Origin: Maribellus sediminis
Lineage (GTDB): Bacteria > Bacteroidota > Bacteroidia > Bacteroidales > Prolixibacteraceae
Assembly (NCBI RefSeq): GCF_011799805.1
Contig: NZ_WXUB01000001.1
Location: forward strand, 124,001-188,000
DNA: 64,000 nt
Reading direction: 5' to 3'
Shown: in pieces, positions 1 to 9,079 of the stretch
Layout of the letters: each line of letters starts with the position of its first letter
Numbering within the stretch: the first letter of the stretch is position 1
Translations under genes and position numbers: made by a program
The notes under the pieces: model-generated
Databases searched by the model: none
What the model was told of the DNA's origin: nothing
The model's input: the letters and a program-made list of their open reading frames with translations, nothing else

Positions 1-90
1 ATATCCTTTAAATTGTAATCCTTTTGAAGGATATTAATATCCTGAACAACAAACGTATTCCTTTTCTTATAAATAAAAAGAAGGTTTTCC

Positions 91-1125
91 TTATTTTTTC
101 TTTCCATAGTATCCTTTTACGAATCCACGAGCTTCTTCCATGCCTAATACTTTTGTTTGCCACAATGCTTTAATTAACCCAAAGCCGTAAGCAAAAACCT
201 GGATGTTTAAAGTTATCGGACTTAGCAAGGCAGCCGCTAAGGACTTGTATTTCATGAAAGCCTCGAAAAATGCCCATAGCACAATTAAAGCAAAACCGAA
301 GCCGGTTAGCGACCACAATATCTTTGCGGTTGACGGAACCAGCAAGGTAAATAAGGCCAATGCAACAAGTCCAATTACAACCATTGCAGGAAGTAAATGA
401 ACCGGTTTTAACATCGAAGGATGTTTCTGTGCCAGGTTAATGCGGGCTACTCCCCAGTTAAATATCTGACGGTAAAATTTCGATAAACTTGTCCGGCGCT
501 TGTGATAGACAAAAGCATCGGGGATAAGGCCTACTTTGTATCCGGCGTCGTATATACGTTGCGAAAAATCCATGTCTTGGCCATGGCGCAGTTTGTTCAT
601 TCCACCAATATTTTCGAATATTTTTCGGTGGATGCCCATGTTAAAGCTTCTGGGGTAGAATTTTCCAACCGACTTTTTACTTCCCCGGGTTCCGCCTGTC
701 CCGATTAGCGAAGTCATGGAATAATTGATGGCTTTTAGAAGTGGGGAGAAGGACGGATGAAAGGTATCGGGGCCGCCGAAGGCATCGTAGTTGCTTTTAA
801 CGACTTCTTTGTCGATCTCCTTTAACCAGTGTGTGGGAAACATGCAGTCGGAATCCACATAGATATAATATTCGCCAAGGGCATTTTTCATCGCGTTATT
901 TCGCGCTTCTCCCGGGCCTTTGTTTTCCTGGTAAATGGCCTTTATGTTTAAGCCGCTTTCCGATTTGTAGTGCTCTATAAATTGCTGAAAGCCGTCTTTC
1001 GATCCGTCATCAACGAACAGGAGCTCGAAGTTTTTGCGGTCGAACTCCAGATTTTCGGCCGATTGAAGCAATTCCTGTACTTCATCAACGCGATTATAAA
1101 CGGCTACAATAACGGTATACTTCAT
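91..1125 (-). CDS. Family 2 glycosyltransferase with C-terminal membrane segments
   Basis: This 344-residue protein is a GT-A fold (GT2) glycosyltransferase that would transfer a sugar from a nucleotide-sugar donor at the inner face of the cytoplasmic membrane. Visible signatures are the N-terminal strand TVIVAVYNR, the nucleotide-binding DDGS (residues 39-42), the GPGEARNNA motif (70-78), the metal-binding DSD (91-93) and HGQDMDF near residue 182, in the place of the usual acceptor-site ED. Two hydrophobic helices follow around residues 243-290, so it is membrane anchored. It lies 92 bases downstream of a YfhO-type membrane protein on the same strand, suggesting a shared role in surface glycan or lipid-linked sugar assembly (inference). 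The donor and acceptor cannot be read from sequence. The ATG start is clear. Confidence 0.9.
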   Translation of the reverse strand: MKYTVIVAVYNRVDEVQELLQSAENLEFDRKNFELLFVDDGSKDGFQQFIEHYKSESGLNIKAIYQENKGPGEARNNAMKNALGEYYIYVDSDCMFPTHWLKEIDKEVVKSNYDAFGGPDTFHPSFSPLLKAINYSMTSLIGTGGTRGSKKSVGKFYPRSFNMGIHRKIFENIGGMNKLRHGQDMDFSQRIYDAGYKVGLIPDAFVYHKRRTSLSKFYRQIFNWGVARINLAQKHPSMLKPVHLLPAMVVIGLVALALFTLLVPSTAKILWSLTGFGFALIVLWAFFEAFMKYKSLAAALLSPITLNIQVFAYGFGLIKALWQTKVLGMEEARGFVKGYYGKKK

Positions 1126-1217
1126 TCGTTTATAATTGTTTATTTTTTATGGTAACTCATGTAACTCCCGTAATTTTAATCATCTGCGTTTGTGTGAAAA
1201 ATTTTCTTATGGTCGTT

Positions 1218-3794
1218 TCATTTGCTACTGTTTGTTTTGGATCTTTTGTACCCATCGAAAAGAACGGAACCTAACAGAACTAAAATCAAGATATAGAAAC
1301 TGTATTGCGAGAAAAGGTTTGCATTGTAATAATGCCCCGGATGAAAAACAAATTCTACTTTATGATCGCCCCGAGGAATTTCGATCCCTCTCAACACATA
1401 ATTCACCCGGTAAATTTCGGCTTCTTTACCATCGATGTAGGCTTTCCAGTCGGGGTAATAAACCTCTGAAAAAACAGCAAGCCCGTTTTTGTCAGAACTG
1501 GAAGTATACGACATTCTATCCGGGGAATAATCATCGAGAGTTATCGATCCGTTAATACTGTTTCCTTCAGCTATTGATTTAAGTTTGTCTTTGTTTGTTG
1601 TCCTGATCACCGCTGTATTGGTGACATCGATATCGTTTAATGCGAGTATCTCGTCGTTTGGATTATCAACCCATTTAACGGAATCGACAAACCAGGCATC
1701 TCCCATCACAGCAGGATTGGTTTGAACACCGTTTTGGGTAATAAAATATTTGGCATTTAACATGTTCAAAACCGGCATGTGCATTTTACCGATGTGCTGT
1801 TCAATCATGTCCTGATACCTCCGGAGTTTTACAGGATGATATCCTCCGATCGACTTATGGGCGTTGGCAGTTACATTTTCCTGGAATGGAGAACCGGCTA
1901 AATTGAAAACACGGTACTGTGTGAACTTATTAATGACATGTGTAAGCAGTGCCTCTTCTTCTTCTTTGTTTTTTGGATTAAATTTAGCGGTGTATTCGCT
2001 TAATTTTTCCTGAAGTTCGGGCGAGGCATTCATTTCCTGCAGATAGATCTGACGATCGTTGTTGGATAAAGCATAGGTTTCTTCAACCAGGCTGTTTTTG
2101 TGAAATTGATCGATGCCAACATAACGACGTCCTATACCCCAAAAATCGAATACTGCCAGAACGATAATTGTTCCCCAAAACAGTTGTTTCGACAATTTCT
2201 TTCTTGATAACAGGTATATGGCAGCCGTTACCAAAACAACCAGGATCAAAGCCCGCCACAAATCGGCGCGGAAAACTCCGATACGAAAGGCCACCAGTTC
2301 GTTAATAAGCTGATCGACCTGGTTTCCTACATTTGGTTGACTCTGCCATTGGACGATCTGGTTTTGCTCAACATTACTGATATAGCTGTTGAATAAATGT
2401 GGAAGCGCAATGTTAATCAGCAAGAATAGTACAAAGCCTGCAGCAACAACCAGGTAAACAGGTTGTTCTTTTTTGAGACCGGGTACCTGCGCTTTTTTAG
2501 CCAGTAAGTCGTCGTCGGTACTTATTTGATACGCCGAGTAAAGCGCAAAAAAGCTTAATAATATAGCTGACAGCGCCAAAATAGATACCGGAGTTCGAAA
2601 CTTATTGTACATCGGGAAATAGTCGATCCACAAATCGGTGAAGAACGAAAGATTTCCTCCCATGGCCAGCAGAAGAAAAAGAATAACCGGGATTAACAGG
2701 GCGGTTTTTAAACGGTCTTTTATTACGAAAACACCAATAACAAAGAGAAAGACAAACACAACTCCCAGGTAATTCGGGCCACCGCTAAATGGTTGGTCGC
2801 CCCAGTATTGGTTAAAACTTCCAAGTGTTTGGCGGTACTGGCGAGGTATTGAATTTAGCAATTCGCGATCCTGTGCTATTGACGCAGTTGATCCTCCTTT
2901 TACATTCGGAACGATCACCATCATGGCTTCGTCAACGCCGCTGCTCCACATGTTTATGTAGTCCTTATCCAGCCCTTTTTCGGTTTTTACTCCCTCGTTG
3001 CCAATGGTTAGTTCACTGCTGCCGCGAATTGACTGATCGTTGAAAAGGTAATAGTTTATCAACCGGGAGTAGTTTGGTGCAATACCCAAAATGGCTGCAA
3101 CAACCAATACAAGAACTGTCTTCGAAAATTGTTTGAGTGTTTTTTCTTTAATCTGGTAAAACAGTTCAACGATACCAAATACCAGCAGAGAAATAAAGAA
3201 ATAATAGATCATCTGAATGTGTGCCATGGTTATTTGCATGGCCAGGAAAAATGAAGTAAGAATGAATCCCCATCGGTATTTCCCTCTAAAAATCAGGATA
3301 ATTCCGGCGAGTGTAGGTGGAATTAGTGCCAGCGTATATACCTTCATGTAATGGCCGGCAAGAATGATGATTATATTATACGAGCCAAGTGCGAAGGCAA
3401 TAGCTCCTCCGGCCGATAGCAAGGGTGAAACTCCAACTGCGACCAACAAAATATAAAAGCCCAGCATGTACCAGAAAATGGAGGCCACTTCCCGTGGCAT
3501 GCCTAATCGCATGGGGATATTGAAGACTTTTTTTAATGTTGATGCCCCTTTGTAATTAGCATGTACATATTCTGGCATGCCACTAAAAATCGATCCGTTC
3601 CAGATAACGGTTTCGTTTTCGTATTTCCTGAAATCCCGGGCTTCCCTTCCTTTTCCATATCCTCCAACAACATCTTCGCCTTGTAAGGTTTTGCCTTCCC
3701 AGGCCGGATAGAAATAAACAGAGGAAACAATGATCATGGCTAAAACAGCCAAAACATGCGGAACAAGACTTTTAAGAATGGGCTTGAAATTCAT
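1218..3794 (-). CDS. YfhO family multi-spanning membrane protein
   Basis: An 858-residue polytopic membrane protein of the YfhO type. These proteins resemble GT-C glycosyltransferases and are implicated in glycosylating cell-surface polymers in Firmicutes; the Bacteroidota versions are uncharacterised. It has a first membrane helix at about residues 10-28, many further helices to about residue 560, a soluble region with the family-typical YYPDWKAYIDG near residue 775, and a last helix near the C-terminus before a short basic tail. The length is normal for the family. It precedes the GT2 gene on the same strand, so they may be co-transcribed. The substrate is unknown. Confidence 0.85.
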   Translation of the reverse strand: MNFKPILKSLVPHVLAVLAMIIVSSVYFYPAWEGKTLQGEDVVGGYGKGREARDFRKYENETVIWNGSIFSGMPEYVHANYKGASTLKKVFNIPMRLGMPREVASIFWYMLGFYILLVAVGVSPLLSAGGAIAFALGSYNIIIILAGHYMKVYTLALIPPTLAGIILIFRGKYRWGFILTSFFLAMQITMAHIQMIYYFFISLLVFGIVELFYQIKEKTLKQFSKTVLVLVVAAILGIAPNYSRLINYYLFNDQSIRGSSELTIGNEGVKTEKGLDKDYINMWSSGVDEAMMVIVPNVKGGSTASIAQDRELLNSIPRQYRQTLGSFNQYWGDQPFSGGPNYLGVVFVFLFVIGVFVIKDRLKTALLIPVILFLLLAMGGNLSFFTDLWIDYFPMYNKFRTPVSILALSAILLSFFALYSAYQISTDDDLLAKKAQVPGLKKEQPVYLVVAAGFVLFLLINIALPHLFNSYISNVEQNQIVQWQSQPNVGNQVDQLINELVAFRIGVFRADLWRALILVVLVTAAIYLLSRKKLSKQLFWGTIIVLAVFDFWGIGRRYVGIDQFHKNSLVEETYALSNNDRQIYLQEMNASPELQEKLSEYTAKFNPKNKEEEEALLTHVINKFTQYRVFNLAGSPFQENVTANAHKSIGGYHPVKLRRYQDMIEQHIGKMHMPVLNMLNAKYFITQNGVQTNPAVMGDAWFVDSVKWVDNPNDEILALNDIDVTNTAVIRTTNKDKLKSIAEGNSINGSITLDDYSPDRMSYTSSSDKNGLAVFSEVYYPDWKAYIDGKEAEIYRVNYVLRGIEIPRGDHKVEFVFHPGHYYNANLFSQYSFYILILVLLGSVLFDGYKRSKTNSSK

Positions 3795-3894
3795 GGGTTG
3801 TGGTTTTTAAGCTTCATAATAAATTACCGGATAAAGTTGCATAAACTTTACCATTTACCAAAGGGGAATTTTAATATGTAGGTCAGTAAAAGAT

Positions 3895-5433
3895 TTACTG
3901 AAGTTTCCCAAACAACTTCTTATAACTTATCTGCTCGCCAATAATTTTTCCAAGTTCTGAAATCGCAACGCGTTCCTGTTCCATGGTGTCGCGGTAACGG
4001 ATCGTAACGGTGTTGTCTTCTGCTGTTTGGTGATCCACGGTTACACAGAACGGGGTTCCAATCGCATCCTGGCGGCGGTAGCGTTTACCAATCGAGTCTT
4101 TTTCGTCGTACTGACAGATGAAATCAAATTTCAGTTCGTCGATGATCTCGCGGGCTTTTTCAGGCAGACCGTCTTTTTTCACCAATGGCATAACAGCCAG
4201 TTTTACCGGGGCAAGTACCGGAGGCAATTTTAATACTACCCGTGTATCTTTTTCGAGTTGTTCTTCGCAATACGATGCCGAAATAACCTGCAGGAACATG
4301 CGGTCTACTCCGATTGAAGTTTCAACCACATAAGGCACATACGATTCATTCAGTTCAGGATCGAAATAGCGAATCTTTTTACCCGAATATTGCTCGTGTT
4401 GCGACAGGTCGAAATCAGTACGCGAGTGGATTCCTTCCACTTCTTTGAATCCGAATGGGAATTTGTATTCCACATCAACTGCGGCATTGGCATAGTGTGC
4501 CAGTTTTTCGTGCTCGTGGAAACGGTAGTTCTCGTCTCCGAAACCAAGTGCACGGTGCCACTTCATTCGCGTTTCCTTCCATTTTTCGAACCAGTCGAGT
4601 TCGCTGCCGGGACGCACGAAGAACTGCATTTCCATCTGTTCGAACTCGCGCATGCGGAAGATAAACTGACGGGCTACAATTTCGTTACGGAATGCTTTAC
4701 CAATTTGTGCAATACCAAACGGGATCTTCATACGTCCGGTTTTTTGCACGTTCAGGTAGTTCACAAAAATTCCCTGGGCAGTTTCCGGACGCAGGTACAC
4801 TTTTAGTGCACCGTCAGCTGTTGAGCCCATTTCGGTGGCAAACATCAGGTTAAACTGACGAACGTCGGTCCAGTTTCTTGATCCTGAAATCGGGCAAACA
4901 ATGCCTTCGTCTTCGATGATCTGTTTCAATTCGGCCAGATCGCTATCATTTAACGCTTTTGAAAAGCGGTTGTGCAAAGTATTCCATTTTTCCTTATTGG
5001 CCAGTACTCTCGGGTTGGTTTCGCGGAATTGCTTTTCATCGAAAGCATCGCCAAAACGTTTGGAAGCTTTTTCTACTTCCTTGTTCATTTTTTCTTCGTA
5101 CTTCGCCAGCTGGTCTTCGATCAACACATCGGCACGGTAGCGTTTCTTCGAATCTTTGTTGTCGATCAGCGGATCGTTAAAAGCATCAACGTGGCCCGAA
5201 GCTTTCCAAATAGTCGGGTGCATGAAAATTGCCGAATCAATTCCAACTACATTTTCGTGCAGCAGTACCATGCTGTCCCACCAGTATTTTTTGATGTTAT
5301 TTTTTAACTCAACTCCGTATTGTCCGTAATCGTACACTGCTCCCAAACCATCGTAAATTTCGCTCGATTGAAATACATAACCGTATTCTTTGCAGTGTGC
5401 AACCAGTTTCTTGAAAATATCTTCTTGTGCCAT
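3895..5433 (-). CDS. glyS: Glycyl-tRNA synthetase, homodimeric class II type
   Basis: This 512-residue enzyme charges tRNA-Gly with glycine using ATP in the cytoplasm. It is the single-polypeptide alpha2 form found in Bacteroidota, archaea and eukaryotes, not the alpha2beta2 GlyQ/GlyS form. The N-terminus carries the family start (FKKLVAHCKEYGYVFQSSE, then DGLGAVYDYGQYG). Class II motif 2 is seen as FRNEIVARQF followed by FRMREFEQMEMQFF, and motif 3 as ETSIGVDRMFL. The C-terminal 100 residues form the usual anticodon-binding domain. An insertion of about 70 residues after motif 1 is rich in charged residues. It stands alone: 288 bases of repeat-rich DNA lie upstream. Gene symbols glyS and glyQS are both used for this form. 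Confidence 0.97.
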   Translation of the reverse strand: MAQEDIFKKLVAHCKEYGYVFQSSEIYDGLGAVYDYGQYGVELKNNIKKYWWDSMVLLHENVVGIDSAIFMHPTIWKASGHVDAFNDPLIDNKDSKKRYRADVLIEDQLAKYEEKMNKEVEKASKRFGDAFDEKQFRETNPRVLANKEKWNTLHNRFSKALNDSDLAELKQIIEDEGIVCPISGSRNWTDVRQFNLMFATEMGSTADGALKVYLRPETAQGIFVNYLNVQKTGRMKIPFGIAQIGKAFRNEIVARQFIFRMREFEQMEMQFFVRPGSELDWFEKWKETRMKWHRALGFGDENYRFHEHEKLAHYANAAVDVEYKFPFGFKEVEGIHSRTDFDLSQHEQYSGKKIRYFDPELNESYVPYVVETSIGVDRMFLQVISASYCEEQLEKDTRVVLKLPPVLAPVKLAVMPLVKKDGLPEKAREIIDELKFDFICQYDEKDSIGKRYRRQDAIGTPFCVTVDHQTAEDNTVTIRYRDTMEQERVAISELGKIIGEQISYKKLFGKLQ

Positions 5434-5485
5434 CTATCTTTAATTATCTGAATTGAAGCACAAATGTAAACGATTTTTTTTATTT

Positions 5486-5720
5486 AGCTGCGAGCTGCAA
5501 GCTGCCAGCCGCGAGCTTTGCAATTCTTTTAAAATGAAAATTGAATTTCTATTAATTTGGGAATAAAATATTCAATATTGATGATTGAAAGATGAAGTAT
5601 TCATGCACCTCATATGCCTGACTTTCGCTGACAATTTTACAATTCAGCAGTTTAACAATTCAATCCCCCAATCCTTCAATCCCCCAATCCTTCAGTCCCT
5701 CAATCCTTCCGTCCTTCAAT
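5486..5720. repeat. Intergenic simple repeats: AGCTGC-type and CAATCCTTC-type
   Basis: The gap upstream of the glycyl-tRNA synthetase gene holds two low-complexity tracts. At 5486-5518 a run of GAGCTGCAAGCTGC-like units repeats the core AGCTGC. At 5655-5720 a C/T-rich tract repeats CAATCC(C/T)(C/T)CAA about six times. No coding region is apparent. Similar tracts are scattered between genes in many Bacteroidota genomes (from memory). No promoter could be assigned in the gap. Confidence 0.6.
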
Positions 5721-5721
5721 T

Positions 5722-6000
5722 CTAGTCTACTTCCTCAAAATCGATGTATTCGCCTTTGCTGTCGGCAGCGTTTTTCTTGTGTTGAGGTTGTCCTTCAATG
5801 GTAACTTCTCCTTCAGGACGCCGTGGAGGTTGATTTCCTTGCTGCCGGTCTTGCATTTTTTGTTGCATGTTCTTAATTCCTTTGTCAACCAGCATAGGTA
5901 AAATGTAGCGTGTAAAAACACGAATGCCAAAATAGATCAGCGCTATGATTACTAGCGTCCGAAGAAAATTAACCAGGTATAATAGTACAAATAAGGTCAT
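5722..6000 (-). CDS. Small membrane protein of the DUF4834 type
   Basis: A 92-residue protein with one N-terminal hydrophobic helix (about residues 3-25, LLYLVNFLRTLVIIALIYFG), then a short basic amphipathic region (YILPMLVDKGIKNMQQKMQ) and a hydrophilic tail rich in Arg, Pro and Glu ending in an acidic patch (EYIDFEEVD). This matches the plan of DUF4834, a small family of unknown function from Bacteroidota. It starts 7 bases after the stop of the larger outer-membrane protein gene at 6008-7381, so the two very likely form an operon. No enzymatic motif is present. Confidence 0.7.
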   Translation of the reverse strand: MTLFVLLYLVNFLRTLVIIALIYFGIRVFTRYILPMLVDKGIKNMQQKMQDRQQGNQPPRRPEGEVTIEGQPQHKKNAADSKGEYIDFEEVD

Positions 6001-6007
6001 TTCAGCG

Positions 6008-7381
6008 TTATTTTTCTGTGGTGGAAAATAAAAAATTCACACCAAACGACAAATTTAGATATTTTGCTGAAGTGGGTGCAACAAAGCCAGTGATATTGTT
6101 GGTTGATAGGTAGAATTGGGCCCGCCGGCCGGTGTAACTGGCCGCCACTCCGGGTAAAAATTTATGAAAGTTTAACAGGCTGACGGTAGCTGCCAGGTTA
6201 ACTTTTTCACCCAATTGGGTATGCATGAAACCACTGATATAATTGTCGGTGTATTTTTTTGTGTAGGTCAGCTGGCCCGAAACTCCCAAATCCAGGCTGT
6301 TTGTAAGTTTTTGTTTTAAGCTTGCTGTAAATTTCAGGGGAATTCGTTCAATCTCACGTTTGCTAACTTTACCTGCAGTCGTGATGTATGGGATCGAATC
6401 GCTAAAGGCCTGAATTGCCAGTTTGGGTTCTTTGTAGTTGGGCTCATCCGGGAATTTCGATTGATACAAATCATCCCGACTGTACCTGATCGCATCGGTA
6501 AACTCAACGTCGTAGGTATTGTGCTTAAATCCGATGTAACCAAGATCGAGAATCGCTGCTGAAATTTGAAGACCGTTGTCGAACCGATAATTTATTCCCA
6601 GATCGATTGCCGGGCTCAGGTTGTGAAAGTTGAAAAAATAATCGTTGGGTCGTGGGTTCGGTCGGATATTGGTAGCTCCTATTTCCTCGATATAAGTTAC
6701 CTCAACCGGTGCCGAAAGGGTGTAATTTCCGTTTGGTTTCAAAATTAATTGTTCCGATTCTTCATTGGTGGTTACCTCAAAATTCAGTTCAGTAACATCA
6801 TAATAAAAGCGGGCAAATAAAATCTTTGGTCGCACGCCAACCGAAAATCCTTCCCAGATTTCATAAGCGTAACCCACAGCAAGTTCGCGGAAATAGTAGC
6901 TTTTAAAAATAACGGGGCCAAAATCCTGGTTTTGCCCGTAATAGGGTTGAATGCCCTGGTCTAAAAACTTCAGGATTTCGTGGTCGAAATAACCTGTGGC
7001 ATAGATGCGATCGCGGATCGACAAACTGAAATTGTGGTCGTACTTTTTCAAACTGAGGTAGAACATGGGAATATCGAACGTGCCGGTAGCATCGCCAGGT
7101 TCACCAAGTTCGTCGTAAAAATTCCCAAGGCTGTAGGTAAAATTTTTCGAGAAAATATAGTCGAGCGAAAAATTTGATTTCCAGTCGAAGGAAGCTCCTG
7201 AGATTAAAGGAAAGCCAATGATCAGTTTTTTGCTTTCGTTTTGATGTGCCGGATCAAAAAACGATGACTGACTGACGCCGGGAAGGAATTGCAAAGGATT
7301 TCCATCCTGCGATTTGCAGGGAACAGCAAATGTCAGTATTGAAATTAAAATCAGTAATAAGCTTTTTATTGCCTGCTTCAT
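6008..7381 (-). CDS. DUF5723-type predicted outer-membrane beta-barrel protein
   Basis: A 457-residue exported protein with a signal peptide (lysine near residue 3, hydrophobic core to about residue 20, then CKSQDG). The rest alternates polar and hydrophobic residues in the manner of a transmembrane beta-barrel, with repeated patterns such as FSVGVRPKILFARFYYDV and LSFGVNFLF near the end. The opening QFLPGVSQSSFFDPAH fits the DUF5723 family of Bacteroidota. Its role is unknown. It is transcribed ahead of the DUF4834 gene with a 7-base gap. Confidence 0.7.
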   Translation of the reverse strand: MKQAIKSLLLILISILTFAVPCKSQDGNPLQFLPGVSQSSFFDPAHQNESKKLIIGFPLISGASFDWKSNFSLDYIFSKNFTYSLGNFYDELGEPGDATGTFDIPMFYLSLKKYDHNFSLSIRDRIYATGYFDHEILKFLDQGIQPYYGQNQDFGPVIFKSYYFRELAVGYAYEIWEGFSVGVRPKILFARFYYDVTELNFEVTTNEESEQLILKPNGNYTLSAPVEVTYIEEIGATNIRPNPRPNDYFFNFHNLSPAIDLGINYRFDNGLQISAAILDLGYIGFKHNTYDVEFTDAIRYSRDDLYQSKFPDEPNYKEPKLAIQAFSDSIPYITTAGKVSKREIERIPLKFTASLKQKLTNSLDLGVSGQLTYTKKYTDNYISGFMHTQLGEKVNLAATVSLLNFHKFLPGVAASYTGRRAQFYLSTNNITGFVAPTSAKYLNLSFGVNFLFSTTEK

Positions 7382-7445
7382 CAGCCTGAAAATATGAACG
7401 CAAAAATATGGTTTATATTCGATTACCTGAAAAAGGACATAAAAA

Positions 7446-7465
7446 AAGGCGGAACTTGCCGCCTT
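7446..7465 (-). terminator. Intrinsic terminator after the first GIN-domain gene
   Basis: A 7-bp perfect stem (AAGGCGG / CCGCCTT) with a 6-base loop is followed, reading the minus strand, by a run of seven T. It begins 22 bases beyond the stop codon of the gene at 7487-8194. Confidence 0.85.
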
Positions 7466-7486
7466 AATAGTTTATTGAATTTCAGA

Positions 7487-8194
7487 TTATCTTTCTCTAA
7501 CGTCGCCACCGCTCGATTCGTCAATGTCTTTTTTCTGCGGGTTTCCGTGGTAAACAATATCGGCGCCGCTGCTGGCATCGGCCTCCAGTTCTTCAGTAAC
7601 TGTTAAACTGATGTCGGAACCACTGCTGGCATCCACCTTTGCATAAACCGATTCAAGGTCGGAAGCATCAATGTCGCTGCCACTGCTGGCTGACAGTCTC
7701 AGGTATTTTACTTTTCCGCTAAGTTCGGCATCAGAACCACTGCTGGTATCGAGCGACAGGTTTTTGTAATGTACATCAAGTTCGATATCGCTGCCGCTAC
7801 TTGCCGAGATTTCCAGTTTTTCACCATCCAGTGTATTTTCCGATTCCACGTCGGAGCCCGATGAGGCTTTGATTGAAACCAGTTCGGTTACCGTAACATA
7901 TACTTTTCGGGTTGCATTTCCGCCACCCCAGTTAAACCAATTGTTCTTTTTCATGTAAATGCGAAGGGTTCCGTTCTCAACCTCAGTTTTCAGGTCGTCG
8001 ATAATATCATCGTCGGCTACTACTTTAACTGCTTCCGAATTACCCATGCTAATGTACAGGTCGATTCCGGTTGAGACAGAAATGGCATTAAAACCACTCA
8101 GGTTGCGGTTTTCGGTTTTGTCACTATTGCCTGCCAAAACCGGAACGGTGATGGCGATCATTGCGATTAGCAGAATTGCTTTAAGTTTTTTCAT
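7487..8194 (-). CDS. Periplasmic GIN-domain (DUF2807) beta-helix protein
   Basis: A 235-residue protein with a cleavable signal peptide (MKKLKAILLIAMIAITVPVLAG) and a GIN/DUF2807 autotransporter-adhesin-like fold. From about residue 110 the motif SSGSD or SSGAD recurs six times at roughly 15-24 residue spacing, ending with SSGGD, each marking a turn of a right-handed beta-helix. Function is unknown; family members are envelope proteins widespread in Bacteroidota. It has no lipobox, unlike its neighbour and paralogue at 8369-9079. A 174-base gap separates the two, so separate promoters are possible. It ends at a strong terminator. Confidence 0.85.
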   Translation of the reverse strand: MKKLKAILLIAMIAITVPVLAGNSDKTENRNLSGFNAISVSTGIDLYISMGNSEAVKVVADDDIIDDLKTEVENGTLRIYMKKNNWFNWGGGNATRKVYVTVTELVSIKASSGSDVESENTLDGEKLEISASSGSDIELDVHYKNLSLDTSSGSDAELSGKVKYLRLSASSGSDIDASDLESVYAKVDASSGSDISLTVTEELEADASSGADIVYHGNPQKKDIDESSGGDVRER

Positions 8195-8368
8195 CTCTTT
8201 ATGGTTAAAAATTTTCAGCGGTATTCGATGCCTGCCTGCGGTAGGCTGGGAACTTGCTTGTACTGATTCTCTTTATTGTAAATACTTTTACAAGCTCGTT
8301 TCATTTTTATGAATTGTTTTTGTCGATCTCTGTAAGGACGCAGGTAAATATTGAAAGTTACACACTGC

Positions 8369-9079
8369 CTACATTTTTATCACATTGCCACCCGACGATT
8401 TATGAAAATCGGTTTCTTTGGGATCACCGGCATAAAAAATATTTCCACCGCTATTGGCGTTGGCTTCCAGTCTTTTGTCGGCGCTTATCCAAATGTTGGC
8501 GCCGCTGCTTACTTTTGCTTCGGCATTCTTTGTTTTCAGATCCTCGGCTTTGATGTTCGATCCGGAACTGGCCCGTCCGTAAAAATCTTCAGCCAGTCCT
8601 TCAAGCTTAATGTTCGATCCGGCCGATGAGGCTGCATCTACCGTTGCAGCGTTTATTTCCAGTTTGATATTCGATCCTGCTGAGGCTCTTAATTCAAGCT
8701 CATCGGCAGAAATTTCATTTTCAGAATAAATATTGCAACCGGCCACGCCTTTTATTGCTTCGAATTTAGGCGCAGTTACAAAAACCTTAAAAGATTTGGC
8801 GTTTTTTACATTGGCCGTTGACCGGATGATCAGTTCGTGGCCGACCACTTCGGTTTCAATCACTTCAATCAGGTTTTCGTCGGCTTCAATAACAAGAGCC
8901 TTTGACTCACCCTGTGTGAGGTACAAATTAATTCCCCGGCTTGCTTTAATCTCATCAAACTGATCAAGCTCTCTTTCTTTCGTTGTAACGTTTCCGTTGC
9001 CTTTAATTGTGGGAGAAAATATACACGAAGTAAATAGAAGCGGGAGGCTAAGTAAAGCGAATAATACTTTGAATTTCAT
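8369..9079 (-). CDS. GIN-domain (DUF2807) lipoprotein
   Basis: A 236-residue paralogue of the neighbouring GIN protein. The N-terminus has a lipoprotein signal (LLSLPLLFTSC, with the acylated cysteine at about residue 19), so it should be anchored in the envelope. The body carries degenerate repeats of the same beta-helix turn (SAGSNIKLE, SSAGSNIK, SSGSNIKAE, SSGANIW, NSGGNIF, SSGGNV). The two paralogues differ systematically: Asp follows the turn in one (SSGSD), Asn in the other (SGSN). Function is unknown. No regulatory gene is adjacent. Confidence 0.85.
   Translation of the reverse strand: MKFKVLFALLSLPLLFTSCIFSPTIKGNGNVTTKERELDQFDEIKASRGINLYLTQGESKALVIEADENLIEVIETEVVGHELIIRSTANVKNAKSFKVFVTAPKFEAIKGVAGCNIYSENEISADELELRASAGSNIKLEINAATVDAASSAGSNIKLEGLAEDFYGRASSGSNIKAEDLKTKNAEAKVSSGANIWISADKRLEANANSGGNIFYAGDPKETDFHKSSGGNVIKM

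Noticed and set aside
1-90. Part of a further gene at the left edge
   Set aside because: No convincing reading frame or motif is visible in these AT-rich 90 bases.
1136-1555. A 139-residue plus-strand open frame over the YfhO gene end
   Set aside because: It is antisense to the conserved C-terminal part of the YfhO-type protein and has no signal or domain.
7600-7890. Regularly spaced near-identical units suggesting a CRISPR array
   Set aside because: They are the codons of the SSGSD beta-helix turns inside an intact GIN-domain gene; spacing and units vary and the reading frame is open.
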